This document shows, piece by piece, positions 1 to 11,397 of a DNA stretch of 64,000 bases. This DNA comes from DATLED01 sp963750255. GTDB taxonomy: Bacteria > Actinomycetota > Acidimicrobiia > Acidimicrobiales > CADCTF01. How positions within the stretch are numbered: position 1 is the first letter of the stretch; the number at the start of each line of letters is the position of its first letter. The notes beneath the pieces are model-generated. The model was given only the letters and a program-made list of their open reading frames with translations, was not told the origin of the DNA and searched no databases. Location of the stretch: assembly GCA_963750255.1 (NCBI GenBank), contig CAVVPZ010000005.1, positions 1 through 64,000 on the forward strand. Direction: 5' to 3'. Made by a program: the position numbers and the translations under genes.

Positions 1-1474
<1,474 letters not shown>

Positions 1475-1681
1475 AGACCTCGACCAACCGTCACCCCCTT
1501 GTGAGGAGCTCGAGCCGGCCTTCGATCAGTTGAGAGTCGGCTTCACCGCAGAGCGTGAGCTCCGGGATCGGCCAACTGGCACAAGAACAACTGACTTGCA
1601 ATTGTCCGTTTGTGCATTGACTTGGTGAACGACCTCCACCCCCGAAGGGATGCGATCGCCCGCACGCACTTTTGGCATCTT

Positions 1682-1702
1682 CTGTTCCGTTTTCAAGGAG
1701 CG
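1682..1702 (-). promoter_or_regulatory. boxA-like antitermination element in the rRNA leader
   Basis: On the minus strand the leader reads CTCCTTGAAAACGGAACAGA, close to the boxA-containing leader motif usually seen upstream of bacterial 16S genes (GCTCTTTGAAAACTGAACA). It lies about 210 bp upstream of the mature 16S 5' end, as expected for the NusB/NusE loading site in nascent rRNA. The assignment rests on motif similarity only. Confidence 0.6.
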
Positions 1703-1825
1703 ACTGGGAAGGCACGCGTCAAGTGAGACGTTGGTGCGCTTCCGCACTTGGCCGAGGCAGTCGGGCGGGGCCCGATGTTCCTCGACGCACTCGAAACCCG
1801 TACTTCCGGTTCCAAGCGGCCCTTC

Positions 1826-1854
1826 AACCTACAGACTCCGGAGACCGAAGTCAA
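1826..1854 (-). promoter_or_regulatory. rrn operon promoter (-35 TTGACT, 17-bp spacer, -10 TAGGTT)
   Basis: On the minus strand TTGACT (1854-1849) is followed after exactly 17 bp by TAGGTT (1831-1826). This matches the actinobacterial rrn promoter pattern. The predicted start is near 1819, giving a leader of about 345 nt before the 16S gene. The rest of 1475-1825 holds only this leader and the boxA-like motif. The -35 hexamer overlaps the stop codon of the upstream glycosylase gene. Confidence 0.65.
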
Positions 1855-2497
1855 ACCGGGGTCGAACCGGACTGGCTTCGTCCGGGGTGGTGCAATGTAG
1901 CAGGCTCCACGACCCCGCGCGACACGTACCTCGAGCCCGGGACCAGCCAGCGCCACGGGGTGTCTGCGCCGGTGCTGAGGCCGATTCGGCATGAGACGAC
2001 GGGCGCCTCCGGGGGTGGCACACCGTCGTCGACGATGCGGGGGCCACCGGCGTGCGGGCGCACCAGGTCGACGCCGTCGTACGACCCGTCGATACCGAAG
2101 GCCTGGCACACCTTGGCCGGCCCGTTGGCGAGGTCGATCGCCCGTCCCCGACGCTCCGCCATCTCCGGCATCCCGGTCAGCGGCTCGACGGCCCGCAACA
2201 GCACGGCGCCGGCCGAGCCGGGGGGATGGCAGACGGCATTGGCGCACCAGTGCATGCCGTAGGTGAAATACACGTACAGATGCCCGGCCGGGCCGAACAT
2301 CGTGACGTTGCGCTGAGTTGGCCCCCGATGGGCGTGACTGGCGGGATCTTCACCCACGCCCGCGTACGCCTCGACCTCGACGATTCGGCCTCGTGTCGAT
2401 CCGTGGACGAGGACCTTGTTGAGGAGTTCAGGACCCACCTCGCCGACACCGCGGCGTAGAACCGTCGGGGTAGGAGACGGGCCCGAGAACCGGCCAT
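1851..2497 (-). CDS. DNA-3-methyladenine glycosylase (AAG/MPG family), one frameshift
   Basis: Base-excision-repair glycosylase that removes 3-methyladenine and other alkylated purines. The body shows the family blocks VEVEAYAG (with the catalytic Glu), HAHRGPTQRN, GHLYVYFTYGMHWC and near the end PWRWLVPGSRYVSR, covering an expected length of about 200 residues. The N-terminus MAGSRARLLPRRFYA starts at the ATG at 2497 but is in a different frame from GEVGPELLNKVLVHG, so one indel lies near 2450. The gene follows the thioesterase by 5 bp and looks like the last member of the arg operon. Its stop codon lies inside the rrn -35 element. The family is firm; the frameshift is most simply an assembly error. 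Confidence 0.85.
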
Positions 2498-2502
2498 CGC
2501 CC

Positions 2503-2892
2503 TCAGCGCTCGAGCGCCGCCCGCACTGCGGGCGGCGGCGCCATCGTGTCCTTCGTCCCCGCCCGCACCCCCACGTAGGTGATGGTGGCCTCGAAGACCG
2601 GCCGGCCCTCGACCGTGCCGGAGAATCCGACATCGAAGGAGGTGTTGCCCCACCGACGGGCCTCGACGACGATCTCGAGGTCGTCGTGCACGGAGGCGGC
2701 GCCCGCCCACTCGATGGTCGCCTTCTTCAGCATGAAGTCCCAGCCATGGGAGAAGACCTCGACGCCGCGCTCGGCCAGCCACCGCTCGACGGCGTCGTCG
2801 CAGTAGGCGAGGTAGTGGGCGTTGAAGACGACCCGTTGCATGTCGACCTCGCCGTAGCGGACCCGGATCTGGTGGCGGTACGGCTCAGGCAC
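2503..2892 (-). CDS. Acyl-CoA thioesterase, hotdog fold (YbgC/FadM type)
   Basis: Predicted cytosolic thioesterase of 129 residues that would hydrolyse an acyl-CoA; the substrate is unknown. The sequence matches the 4-hydroxybenzoyl-CoA thioesterase-like hotdog family: RVRYGEVDMQRVVFNAHYLAY contains the usual catalytic Asp region, followed by a hotdog beta-sheet pattern ending in ATITYVGV. I chose the GTG at 2892, which overlaps the last codons of argH, because the protein then begins a few residues before the hotdog core; a longer upstream reading would run through argH in the wrong frame. Its place in the arg operon does not suggest an arginine role. Confidence 0.8.
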   Translation of the reverse strand: MPEPYRHQIRVRYGEVDMQRVVFNAHYLAYCDDAVERWLAERGVEVFSHGWDFMLKKATIEWAGAASVHDDLEIVVEARRWGNTSFDVGFSGTVEGRPVFEATITYVGVRAGTKDTMAPPPAVRAALER

Positions 2893-4279
2893 GGCGTCCC
2901 AACCGCTCGATCCGCTCGCCCTCGGCGGCCAGGTGGGCGGTGAACCGGGAGAGCTGTTCGGCGACGGGCTTGGGGCCGGCGCCACCCGGAGTCGTACGGC
3001 GGGTGACGGCGACGCCTGGTTCGAGGAGAGCGGAGGCCCCGGAGCCGAGTTCGGGGTGCGCCTCGACGAGTTCGGCGAGGGGAACGGCGCGGTCGATCGA
3101 ATCGCGGACCAGGCCGCCGACGAGGGCGTGCGCATCGCGAAAAGGCATGCCGCGAGCCACGAGGAATTCGGCGAGGTCGACCGCGGCGGCCGCCGGGGCG
3201 TCGGCGGCGGCGGCCATCCGTTCTACGGAGAATCGGGCCGTGGACAACAACCCCGACAACGCCGTGAGGGCACGCGCCGACTGCTCGACGGCGTCGAAGA
3301 GGGGCTCCTTGTCTTCTTGGAGGTCGCGGTTGTAGGCCAGCGGCAGGCCCTTGAGGGTCGTCAGGAGACCAGTGAGGTGACCGATCAGGCGACCGCTCTT
3401 GCCCCTCGCCAACTCGGCGATGTCGGGGTTCTTCTTCTGGGGCAGCATCGACGACCCAGTCGCGTACGCGTCGTCGAGGGTCAGAAACCCGAACTCCTCG
3501 GTCGACCACAAGACGATCTCTTCACCGAGGCGGGAGAGATGGACGCCGAGCAGTGCGAGGTCGAAGAGGACCTCGGCCACGAAGTCTCGGTCGGACACGG
3601 CGTCGAGAGAGTTCTCGAACCGGCGGGCGAAACCGAGGTCGTCGGCCACCCCATCGGGGTCGAGCGGCAGCGACGACCCCGCGAGCGCGCCGGCTCCGAG
3701 CGGCGACGTGTCGAGCCGGTGGCGGGCCTCGACGAGCCGATCCACGTCGCGGGCCAACGCCCAGCCGTGGGCGAGGAGGTGGTGGGCCAACAACACCGGC
3801 TGGGCTCGTTGCATGTGCGTATAGCCGGGGAGATAGGCCTCTCCGGCTTCGACGGCCCGGTCGTGGAGCACCCGTTCGAGACCGTGGATCCGTTCTACAA
3901 GGTCAGCGGTGACCCGCTTGGTGTAGAGCCGAAGCGCGGTCGCGACCTGATCGTTGCGGCTGCGACCGGTGTGCAGCTTGGCGCCGGTCGAGCCGGCGAT
4001 CTCAGTGACCCGGCGCTCGATGGCGCTGTGGATGTCCTCCTCGCCGGCCACGAAGACGAACGATCCATCGGCGAGTTCTTCGCCGACGCGGTCGAGCGCG
4101 GCGATCACGATCGCCCGCTCGTCGCTGGTCAGGATTCCCGCCCGCTCCAGCCCCCGAACGTGGGCGCGCGAGCCTGCGAGGTCGTCGACGGCGAGCTTGC
4201 GGTCGAAGTCGAGGCTGACGGTGAAGGCCAGGAGGTCGTCGTTCGGTCCGTCGCCGAAGCGCCCGTGCCAGAGGGTCAC
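2885..4279 (-). CDS. argH: Argininosuccinate lyase
   Basis: Last arginine step: splits argininosuccinate into arginine and fumarate. The 464-residue length is normal. The fumarase/aspartase superfamily signature is seen as GSSMLPQKKNPD near residue 280, and TGRSRNDQVATALRLY gives the N-terminal substrate loop. Start is GTG at 4279, three bases after the argG stop. The GTG of the thioesterase gene lies inside its 3' end. Frame is intact throughout. Confidence 0.97.
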   Translation of the reverse strand: MTLWHGRFGDGPNDDLLAFTVSLDFDRKLAVDDLAGSRAHVRGLERAGILTSDERAIVIAALDRVGEELADGSFVFVAGEEDIHSAIERRVTEIAGSTGAKLHTGRSRNDQVATALRLYTKRVTADLVERIHGLERVLHDRAVEAGEAYLPGYTHMQRAQPVLLAHHLLAHGWALARDVDRLVEARHRLDTSPLGAGALAGSSLPLDPDGVADDLGFARRFENSLDAVSDRDFVAEVLFDLALLGVHLSRLGEEIVLWSTEEFGFLTLDDAYATGSSMLPQKKNPDIAELARGKSGRLIGHLTGLLTTLKGLPLAYNRDLQEDKEPLFDAVEQSARALTALSGLLSTARFSVERMAAAADAPAAAAVDLAEFLVARGMPFRDAHALVGGLVRDSIDRAVPLAELVEAHPELGSGASALLEPGVAVTRRTTPGGAGPKPVAEQLSRFTAHLAAEGERIERLGRRA

Positions 4280-4282
4280 CGG

Positions 4283-5497
4283 CTAGCTACCCAGCCGGGC
4301 CTGCCGGCCGGCCCAGGTCTCGATGCCGAGTCCCCAGAGCCGGACGAACCCGGCCGAGTCCTCGTGGCGGAAGACGTCGGCGGCGTCGTAGGTGGCGAGG
4401 CCGTAGTCATAGAGGCTGAAGTCGCTGCGGCGGCCGGTCACGCGACACGAGCCGGGTTCGAGGTGCAGCCGGACGTCGCCGCTGACGTGCTCCTGACTCG
4501 TCTCGACGAACGAGTCGAGGGCCTGCTTGAGCGGCGAGTACCAGAGCCCGTCATAGATCAACTCGGCGTAGCGGGGCTCGAGACGCGCCTTTTCTCGGGC
4601 GAGATCGCGCTCGAGCGTGATCGACTCGAGATCATTGTGGGCGAGGATCAGGGCCAGGCTGGCCGGGCACTCGTAGGTCTCGCGGCTCTTGATGCCGACC
4701 CGCCGGTTCTCGACCATGTCGATGCGACCCCATCCGTAGGCACCGACGATGGCGCCGATCTTTTCGATCAGCGCGACGAGCTCCAGGCGCTCACCGTCGA
4801 GAGCGACGGGGACGCCGGCCTCGAAGGTGACCGTCAGGTCGCGGGACTCGGTCGCGGTCTGATTGGTCATCGACCACACGCCGGGCGGCGGCACCGCCCA
4901 GGGGTCTTCCATCTCTCCGCACTCGATCGCTCGACCCCACAGGTTGTCGTCGATCGAATACAGCTTCTCTTTGGTAGCCGTGATCGGGATGTCGTTGCGA
5001 TAGGCGTAGTGGATGGCGTCTTCGCGGGTCATGCCCCACGAGCGCACGGGCGCGAGTACCTCGAGGTCGGGAGCCAGCGCCCGCGTCGACACCTCGAACC
5101 GGACCTGGTCGTTGCCCTTGCCAGTGCAGCCGTGGGCCACGGCGTCGGCGCCGTGCTCGCGAGCGGCGGCGACCATGTGCTTGACGATCACGGGACGGCT
5201 GAGCGCCGACACGAGCGGATACCGGCCCTCGTACATCGCGTTGGCCTTCAGCGCGGGCACCAGGAAGTCGGCGGCGAACTCTTCCTTGCAGTCGACCACC
5301 ACGGCCTCGACGGCGCCGGCAGCCAGAGCCCGCTGGCGCACGGCGTCCATCTCCGCAGCTCGATCGGTCGAGGAGCCTTCCTGCCCGACGTCAGCAGCCA
5401 CGGCGATGACCTCGACGCCGTAGTTCTCGATCATCCATTTGACGGCGACAGAGGTGTCGAGTCCGCCGCTGTAGGCGAGGACGACGCGCTTGGCCAT
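4283..5497 (-). CDS. argG: Argininosuccinate synthase
   Basis: Joins citrulline and aspartate using ATP. The 404 residues open with VVLAYSGGLDTSV, the N-type PP-loop that binds ATP, and continue with typical synthase blocks such as AHGCTGKGNDQVRFE and SIDDNLWGRAIECG. The ATG at 5497 is preceded by an AAGGAG-type ribosome binding site, one of the few clear ones in the operon, in the 29-bp gap after argR. No frame breaks. Confidence 0.97.
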   Translation of the reverse strand: MAKRVVLAYSGGLDTSVAVKWMIENYGVEVIAVAADVGQEGSSTDRAAEMDAVRQRALAAGAVEAVVVDCKEEFAADFLVPALKANAMYEGRYPLVSALSRPVIVKHMVAAAREHGADAVAHGCTGKGNDQVRFEVSTRALAPDLEVLAPVRSWGMTREDAIHYAYRNDIPITATKEKLYSIDDNLWGRAIECGEMEDPWAVPPPGVWSMTNQTATESRDLTVTFEAGVPVALDGERLELVALIEKIGAIVGAYGWGRIDMVENRRVGIKSRETYECPASLALILAHNDLESITLERDLAREKARLEPRYAELIYDGLWYSPLKQALDSFVETSQEHVSGDVRLHLEPGSCRVTGRRSDFSLYDYGLATYDAADVFRHEDSAGFVRLWGLGIETWAGRQARLGS

Positions 5498-5526
5498 GAA
5501 AGTGGTGCTCCTTGGTTGAGGGGTGT

Positions 5527-5988
5527 TCAGATTCCGGCGAGGTCGGACAAGCGACGTCCGAGGGCGGCACCGCCGAGCGACTCGGCGGCCACCACGATGA
5601 GGGTGTCGTCACCGGCCACGGTACCGAGGATGCCGTCGAGCGCGGCGCGGTCGAGGGCCGAGCCGACGACGTGCGCCGACCCGGGGGGCGTGCGCAAGAC
5701 GACGAGGTTGCCTGATGTGGCGATCTCACCAACCCACTCCCCCATCACCCGTCGCAGGTGATCTTCGGGGGCAGGTTGGTCCTTGGGAAGTTCGGGGATT
5801 GCGTAGACGGTCTCGCCCCCGGAGACCCGCACCTTGACCGCGCCGAGGTCTTCGAGATCGCGCGAGACCGTCGCCTGTGTGGCCACGATGCCATCAGCGG
5901 CCAACAGGTCGACCAGTTGCGCCTGGCTGCTCACGGCTTCGGTCTCGAGGAACCGGGCGATGCGGTGCTGACGTTGCCGCTTGCTCAC
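5527..5988 (-). CDS. argR: Arginine repressor
   Basis: Hexameric arginine-responsive repressor of 153 residues. The N-terminal winged helix-turn-helix carries the recognition segment TQATVSRDLEDLGA. The C-terminal oligomerisation and arginine-binding domain carries GTVAGDDTLIVVA with the two adjacent Asp residues that contact arginine. It starts at GTG 5988, immediately after the argF stop. As the sixth gene of the operon it probably controls, it should act on the two palindromes upstream of argC (about 11082-11116), giving autoregulation. Confidence 0.95.
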   Translation of the reverse strand: MSKRQRQHRIARFLETEAVSSQAQLVDLLAADGIVATQATVSRDLEDLGAVKVRVSGGETVYAIPELPKDQPAPEDHLRRVMGEWVGEIATSGNLVVLRTPPGSAHVVGSALDRAALDGILGTVAGDDTLIVVAAESLGGAALGRRLSDLAGI

Positions 5989-6879
5989 TCAGCCACCGAA
6001 GAGCCAGAGGAAGAGCCCGCGGACTGCGTGCAACCGGTTTTCGGCTTGTTGCCACACCATGCTCTGACGCCCGTCGACGACGTCGGCGGCCACTTCTTCG
6101 CCTCGGTGGGCGGGAAGGCAGTGCAGGAACACGGCGGTGTCGCTGGCGACGGACATCAACTCGGTGTCGACCATGAAGCCTTCGAAGGCCTGGCGACGGC
6201 GGGCGGCTTCGTCCTCTTGCCCCATCGACGTCCAGACATCGGTGTACACGGCGTCGGCGCCCTTCACGGCGTCGGCGGGTCGGCTGGTGACCATGGGCAC
6301 CGAGCCCTGCAGCGTGAGGCGGTCGACGTCGGCATCGCTGGGGGCGTAGCCCGGCGGGCAGGCGAGGCGGACATGGGCACCCACCATTGCGGCGGCAATG
6401 GCCAAGGACCGCGCCACGTTGTTGTAGTCGCCGACGTAGGCGATCTCGAGACCCTCGAGGTGGCCGAAGTGCTGCCGGAGGGTCAGAAGGTCGGCGACGG
6501 CCTGACAGGGGTGACTGTCGTCGGAGAGCAGGTTGACGACGGGGACCGACGACGACTGCGCCAACTCCTCGAGCTTGTGATGCTCGAAGACCCGGGCGCA
6601 GATGGCGGCGTGGTAGCGGCTCAGCACCTTGGCGACGTCAGCGACCGGCTCGCGCTCAGCGAGACCGACCTCCTCGCCCCGCAGCGTGAGGGGATGCCCT
6701 CCGAGTTCGAACACCGCGACTTCGGTGGCATTGCGGGTGCGCAGCGACGGCTTCTCGAAGATGAGCGCCACGCCGCGTCCGGCGAGCACGGGCGCCGGCT
6801 CGGCCTCACCCGCGAGATCAAGCACCTCCAGCAATTCTTCGGGCGAGAGATCGTCGACTTCGAGAAAATGACGGGTCAC
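5989..6879 (-). CDS. argF: Ornithine carbamoyltransferase
   Basis: Makes citrulline from ornithine and carbamoyl phosphate. The carbamoyl-phosphate loop reads FEKPSLRTR, and the C-terminal ornithine site reads FLHCLPAHRGEEV. Starting at GTG 6879 gives 296 residues, typical for the family; GTGA at 6879-6876 overlaps the argD stop, implying translational coupling. The open frame extends far upstream inside argD, but that extension has no family similarity and I exclude it. Confidence 0.96.
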   Translation of the reverse strand: MTRHFLEVDDLSPEELLEVLDLAGEAEPAPVLAGRGVALIFEKPSLRTRNATEVAVFELGGHPLTLRGEEVGLAEREPVADVAKVLSRYHAAICARVFEHHKLEELAQSSSVPVVNLLSDDSHPCQAVADLLTLRQHFGHLEGLEIAYVGDYNNVARSLAIAAAMVGAHVRLACPPGYAPSDADVDRLTLQGSVPMVTSRPADAVKGADAVYTDVWTSMGQEDEAARRRQAFEGFMVDTELMSVASDTAVFLHCLPAHRGEEVAADVVDGRQSMVWQQAENRLHAVRGLFLWLFGG

Positions 6880-8026
6880 GTCCCGACCTCGGCCAAGACT
6901 TTGCCCAGAATGCCCACGGCCTCTTCGATGTCGTCGTCGGTGACGAGGAGCGAGGGTGCGAGCCGCAGCGCTTGCTCGGTCACGGCGTTGATCACAAGTC
7001 CGGCATCGAGGGCACGAGCGGCGACGTCTTTGGCCACCGGCGCCGACAACTCGGCCGCGAGCAGGAGTCCGAGACCCCGTACCTCGATCACGCCATCGAG
7101 ATCGAGGAGGCGGGACGTGAGGAGCGCGCCGGCCCGGGTGGCGCGACCCGGAACGTCCTCGGCCTCCATCACCTCGAGCACGGCGCGGGCCGCCGACGCC
7201 GCCAGCGGCTGCCCGCCGTAGGTCGTGGCGTGGTCGCCGGGCACGAAGGCGGCGGCCACGTCGTCTCTGGCCCAGCAGGCGCCGATGGGCACGCCGTTGC
7301 CCAGCGCCTTGGCCATGGTGACGACGTCGGGAAGCACCCCGAAGTGTTGAAAGCCGAACCATCGCCCGGTGCGACCTAGCCCGGTCTGGACTTCGTCGAC
7401 CATGAAGAGGACACCCCGCTCGTCACAGATCTGCCGCACGCCTCTGAAATAGGCGGTCGTCGCCGGGTTGACGCCGCCTTCGCCTTGCACGGGTTCGAGC
7501 AGGACTGCGGCGACGGTCGGATCGATGGCGGCCTCGAGGGCCTCGAGGTCATCCCAGGCCACGTGGCGGAATCCCTCGGGCAGTGGTTGGAACGCCTCGT
7601 GCTTCTGCGGCTGACCGGTGGCGTGGAGCGTGGCCAGCGTGCGGCCGTGGAACGAGCCGTAGGCGCTCACGACGACGTGGCGACCGTGGCCGCCCCACTT
7701 GCGGGCAAGCTTGATGGCTGCTTCGTTGGCCTCGGCACCGCTATTGGCGAAGAACACCCGCCCCCCGCCGCCGACCAGACGATCGAGCGTGGCGGCGACG
7801 GCCGGTCCCGGCTCGGTTCCGTAGAGATTGCTGACGTGGAGCAACTGTTCGGCCTGTCCGGCGAGCGCCGCCGCCACCGCAGGATGCGCGTGGCCGAGCG
7901 AGGTGACGGCGAGACCGCTGAGAAAGTCGAGGTATTCGCGTCCTCGGTCGTCCCAGAGCCGGCTTCCTTGCCCGCGCACGAACGTGACGGCGGGCGCCGG
8001 GTAGGTGTTCATGAGCCGGTTGTCGG

Positions 8027-8030
<4 letters not shown>
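6876..8030 (-). CDS. argD: Acetylornithine aminotransferase
   Basis: PLP-dependent class III aminotransferase converting N-acetylglutamate semialdehyde to N-acetylornithine with glutamate. It has 384 residues. The PLP-binding lysine lies in TMAKALGNGVPIGA, and MVDEVQTGLGRTG gives the cofactor-contacting Asp and Gln. The ATG at 8030 overlaps the argB stop (ATGA). Such enzymes can also act on succinyl-diaminopimelate, but operon position supports the arginine role. Confidence 0.95.
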
Positions 8031-8907
<877 letters not shown>

Positions 8908-8911
<4 letters not shown>

Positions 8912-10071
8912 GAGGTGCCCATGTTCTCATCGACGTAGGCGTGGGTGAGGTCGTTGGTCAGGACGAAGGACTCGCCTGATCCGAGGCCGAGATCGGCAGT
9001 GACGTCGAGGTGGCGGCCCTCCATGTGGGCAGTGACGGCGGCGTGGTCGTGGATCACGGCCACGCCGCCCTCGGCGACGGCCACGCCGCCGTAGGAGACC
9101 GAGACGAGGTCGGGATCGAAGGCAATTCCTGCTGAGCCCAATTCACTGACGATGCGTCCCCAGTAGGGGTCCTTGCCATACCACGAGCACTTCACCAGTT
9201 GACTCTCGGCCACCTTGCGCGCGCCCAGCGCGGCCTCGGCATCGTCGGCGGCCCCGGTCACTCGAACCCGGACGACCTTCGTGGCGCCTTCGGCATCGCC
9301 CGCCATCTGCTCGGCGAGGTCGGTGCACGCAGCCGTAAGAGCCATTTGCAACTCGTCGGCATCAACGAGCCCGGCCCGTCCGCTGGCCAGCACGATCACG
9401 GTGTCGTTGGTCGAGGTGCAGCCATCGACGCTCAACACGTTGAACGACTGCGCCACCGCTTCTTGGAGCATCAGGCGAAGCGGCTCGGGGTCGATGTCGG
9501 CATCGGTGGTCAACACCGCCAGCATCGTCGCCATGTTCGGGGCGAGCATGGCCGCTCCCTTGGCCATGCCGCCGACGGTGAAGTTGCCGCTACGAACGAC
9601 GACCTCCTTGGCGTGGGTGTCGGTCGTCATGATCGCCCTGGCTGCGGCGCCGCCACCATCGACGCTCCGCGCTTCGACAAGGGCGCCCATTCCCGCCTCG
9701 ATCCGATCGACGGGCAGCGGGATGCCGATGAGCCCGGTCGAGCACACCAGGAACTCCTCGCTGCGGCAACCGAGGGCGGCGGCCGCTGCCGCGCACATCC
9801 GCTCGGCCGCCTCACGACCGGCTACCCCCGTGGCGGCGTTGGCGTTGCCACTGTTGAGAACGACGCCGACGGCCCGGCCGCCGGTGGCGGCCAGATGCGT
9901 GCGAGAGACGACCACCGGGGCCGCCGTCGACTTGTTTGCGGTGAACACGGCTGCCGTGCTGACGGGCCGCCCGTCGTCGGTGGCGACGAGTGACAGATCG
10001 GGATCACCAGACGCCTTGACGCCGCACGCCACACCGGATGCGACGAAACCGGCGGCGGCGGTGACGCTCAC
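8908..10071 (-). CDS. argJ: Glutamate N-acetyltransferase / amino-acid acetyltransferase
   Basis: Recycles the acetyl group from N-acetylornithine to glutamate, and in bifunctional forms also uses acetyl-CoA. The self-cleavage site is clear: MLAPNMATMLAVLTTDA, in which the second Thr becomes the N-terminal nucleophile of the beta chain. The GTG at 10071 overlaps the argC stop and gives 387 residues, the usual size. An N-terminal reading beyond it belongs to the argC region in another frame. No argA is in the window, so a bifunctional role is possible but not proven. Confidence 0.95.
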
Positions 10072-11081
10072 GGGAAGGTCCCGACCAGCGGGAGGCCGGC
10101 GAGTTCGTCGAGTCCGAGGGCGAGGTTGGCGCACTGCACCGCCTGCCCCGAGGCGCCCTTGACGAGGTTGTCGAGGGCGCAGAGGACGACGATCCATCCG
10201 GTGCGCGGATCCCGCCGTGCCGTGAGTTGGGCGGTGTTCGAACCCCAGGTCGCCTTGGTCGACGGCGGGTTGGGTCCCACCACCACGCAGGGTTCGTCGC
10301 GGTAGAAGTCGCGCAACGCCTCGAGGGGGTCGGTGGCCGCGTCGGCGGGCCGGGCGTAACAGGTGGCCAGGATGCCCCGGGTCATCGGGGCGAGGTGGGG
10401 CGTGAACAGCACCTGCGCCCCGATCGCCTGCTCGATCTCTGGGGTGTGACGGTGATCGAGCAACCCGTATGCCGAGAAATCCTCGTCGGCGGCAGCGAAA
10501 TGGAGGTTGGCCTTGGGTGTCTTGCCCGCGCCGGACAGGCCGCTGGCGGCATCGACGATGATGCCGCTCGTCTCGATGAGACCGGCTCGCACGAGGGGCG
10601 CCAGCGCGAGCGCAGCCGCCGTCACGTAGCAGCCGGCGGCGGCGATGAGGCTCGACCCGATCAGATCCTCGCGGAACAGCTCGGGGATCCCGTACGCGAA
10701 GTCGCGCAACAACTCGGGCATCCGGTGCTCGGCGCCGTACCAAGTCGGATAGAGCGAGGCATCGCGGAGGCGAAAGTCGGCGGCGAGGTCGACGACGGCG
10801 CCGACACGCTTGTGGAGGTCGGGGACGAGGTCCTGTGATGCGCCATGCGGGAGTGCCAGAAACACGACATCGAGGTCGTCGAAGTCCGCCGGATCGAACG
10901 AGGCGAAGACGAGGTCGGGGTAGCCGGCGGCCAGGCTCGGATAGACCTCGGCCGCAGCCAACCCGGCCTGGCTGTCCCCGGTGGCGATGACGACCTCGAG
11001 GTCGGGGTGTCCGGCACACAGTCGGAGGAGTTCGGCGCCCGTATAGCCCGATGCCCCCACGATCCCGACCCGTTTGCGCAT
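10068..11081 (-). CDS. argC: N-acetyl-gamma-glutamyl-phosphate reductase
   Basis: NADPH-dependent reductase and first gene of the operon. The Rossmann start is VGIVGASGYTGAELLRL, and the catalytic cysteine lies in IAAAGCYVTAAAL (the family motif is usually PGCYPT). It has 337 residues. The ATG at 11081 is only 6 nt downstream of a TATGAT -10 element, with no room for a Shine-Dalgarno, so the mRNA is probably leaderless. Two ARG-box-like palindromes cover the promoter. Confidence 0.96.
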   Translation of the reverse strand: MRKRVGIVGASGYTGAELLRLCAGHPDLEVVIATGDSQAGLAAAEVYPSLAAGYPDLVFASFDPADFDDLDVVFLALPHGASQDLVPDLHKRVGAVVDLAADFRLRDASLYPTWYGAEHRMPELLRDFAYGIPELFREDLIGSSLIAAAGCYVTAAALALAPLVRAGLIETSGIIVDAASGLSGAGKTPKANLHFAAADEDFSAYGLLDHRHTPEIEQAIGAQVLFTPHLAPMTRGILATCYARPADAATDPLEALRDFYRDEPCVVVGPNPPSTKATWGSNTAQLTARRDPRTGWIVVLCALDNLVKGASGQAVQCANLALGLDELAGLPLVGTFP

Positions 11082-11116
11082 GGCATGATCATACAGAGAT
11101 CTGCATAGTCATGCAC
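11082..11116 (-). promoter_or_regulatory. argC promoter with two overlapping ARG-box-like operators
   Basis: Reading the minus strand toward argC, the sequence holds TGCATGACTATGCA (11115-11102), a short spacer, then TGTATGATCATGCC (11095-11082). These are two imperfect palindromes built of TGCAT/ATGCA half-sites like known ARG boxes. The TATGAT in the second palindrome (11093-11088) is a good -10 whose predicted start falls on the argC ATG. ArgR bound here would block RNA polymerase directly. The -35 region (GTGCAT) is weak. Confidence 0.7.
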
Positions 11117-11207
11117 GTCGGCGTGGCCGTCCACAGGAAGATCCCCAGGTTTGTGGCCTCGTACTCCACAGGCGCCGACTCGTACCCTGGCCGGAGGAGG
11201 TGTTGCG

Positions 11208-11396
11208 ATGAGCTTCGAAGTGGTCTTCGCCGACGACTCGGTCGAGGTGGTCGATCGAGCCGACGGCTATCAGCAGGAAGGTCCGCTGACGACGTTTTTC
11301 GACAACGACAGCCGGCCGGGCGGGCTCGGCGCGTGGAGCGTGAAGGTCGCCAGTTTCCGCACCGAGCAGATCCTCCGGATCCGGCGGGCCGGCTGA
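11208..11396 (+). CDS. Small hypothetical protein, 62 residues
   Basis: Unrecognised small protein on the plus strand between the arg and pheST operons. It has a strong Shine-Dalgarno (GGAGGAGG at 11192-11199) 8 nt before the ATG. The sequence begins MSFEVVFADDSVEVVDRADG and is rich in Asp and Val in its first third. It has no predicted membrane segment or signal peptide. The last third (WSVKVASFRTEQILRIRR) is basic. It ends 2 bp before the convergent pheT stop. Coding status rests on the ribosome site and compact fit; the function is unknown. Confidence 0.7.
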   Translation: MSFEVVFADDSVEVVDRADGYQQEGPLTTFFDNDSRPGGLGAWSVKVASFRTEQILRIRRAG

Positions 11397-11397
11397 C

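Noticed and set aside
2933..5761. Very long plus-strand open frame (942 codons) opposite argH and argG
   Set aside because: It is a codon-bias shadow: argH and argG on the other strand match their families throughout, and the plus-strand translation is low-complexity with no domain.
10231..10248. GTTCGAACCCC resembling a tRNA T-arm
   Set aside because: It is inside argC, and no acceptor stem, D-arm or anticodon arm can be folded around it.
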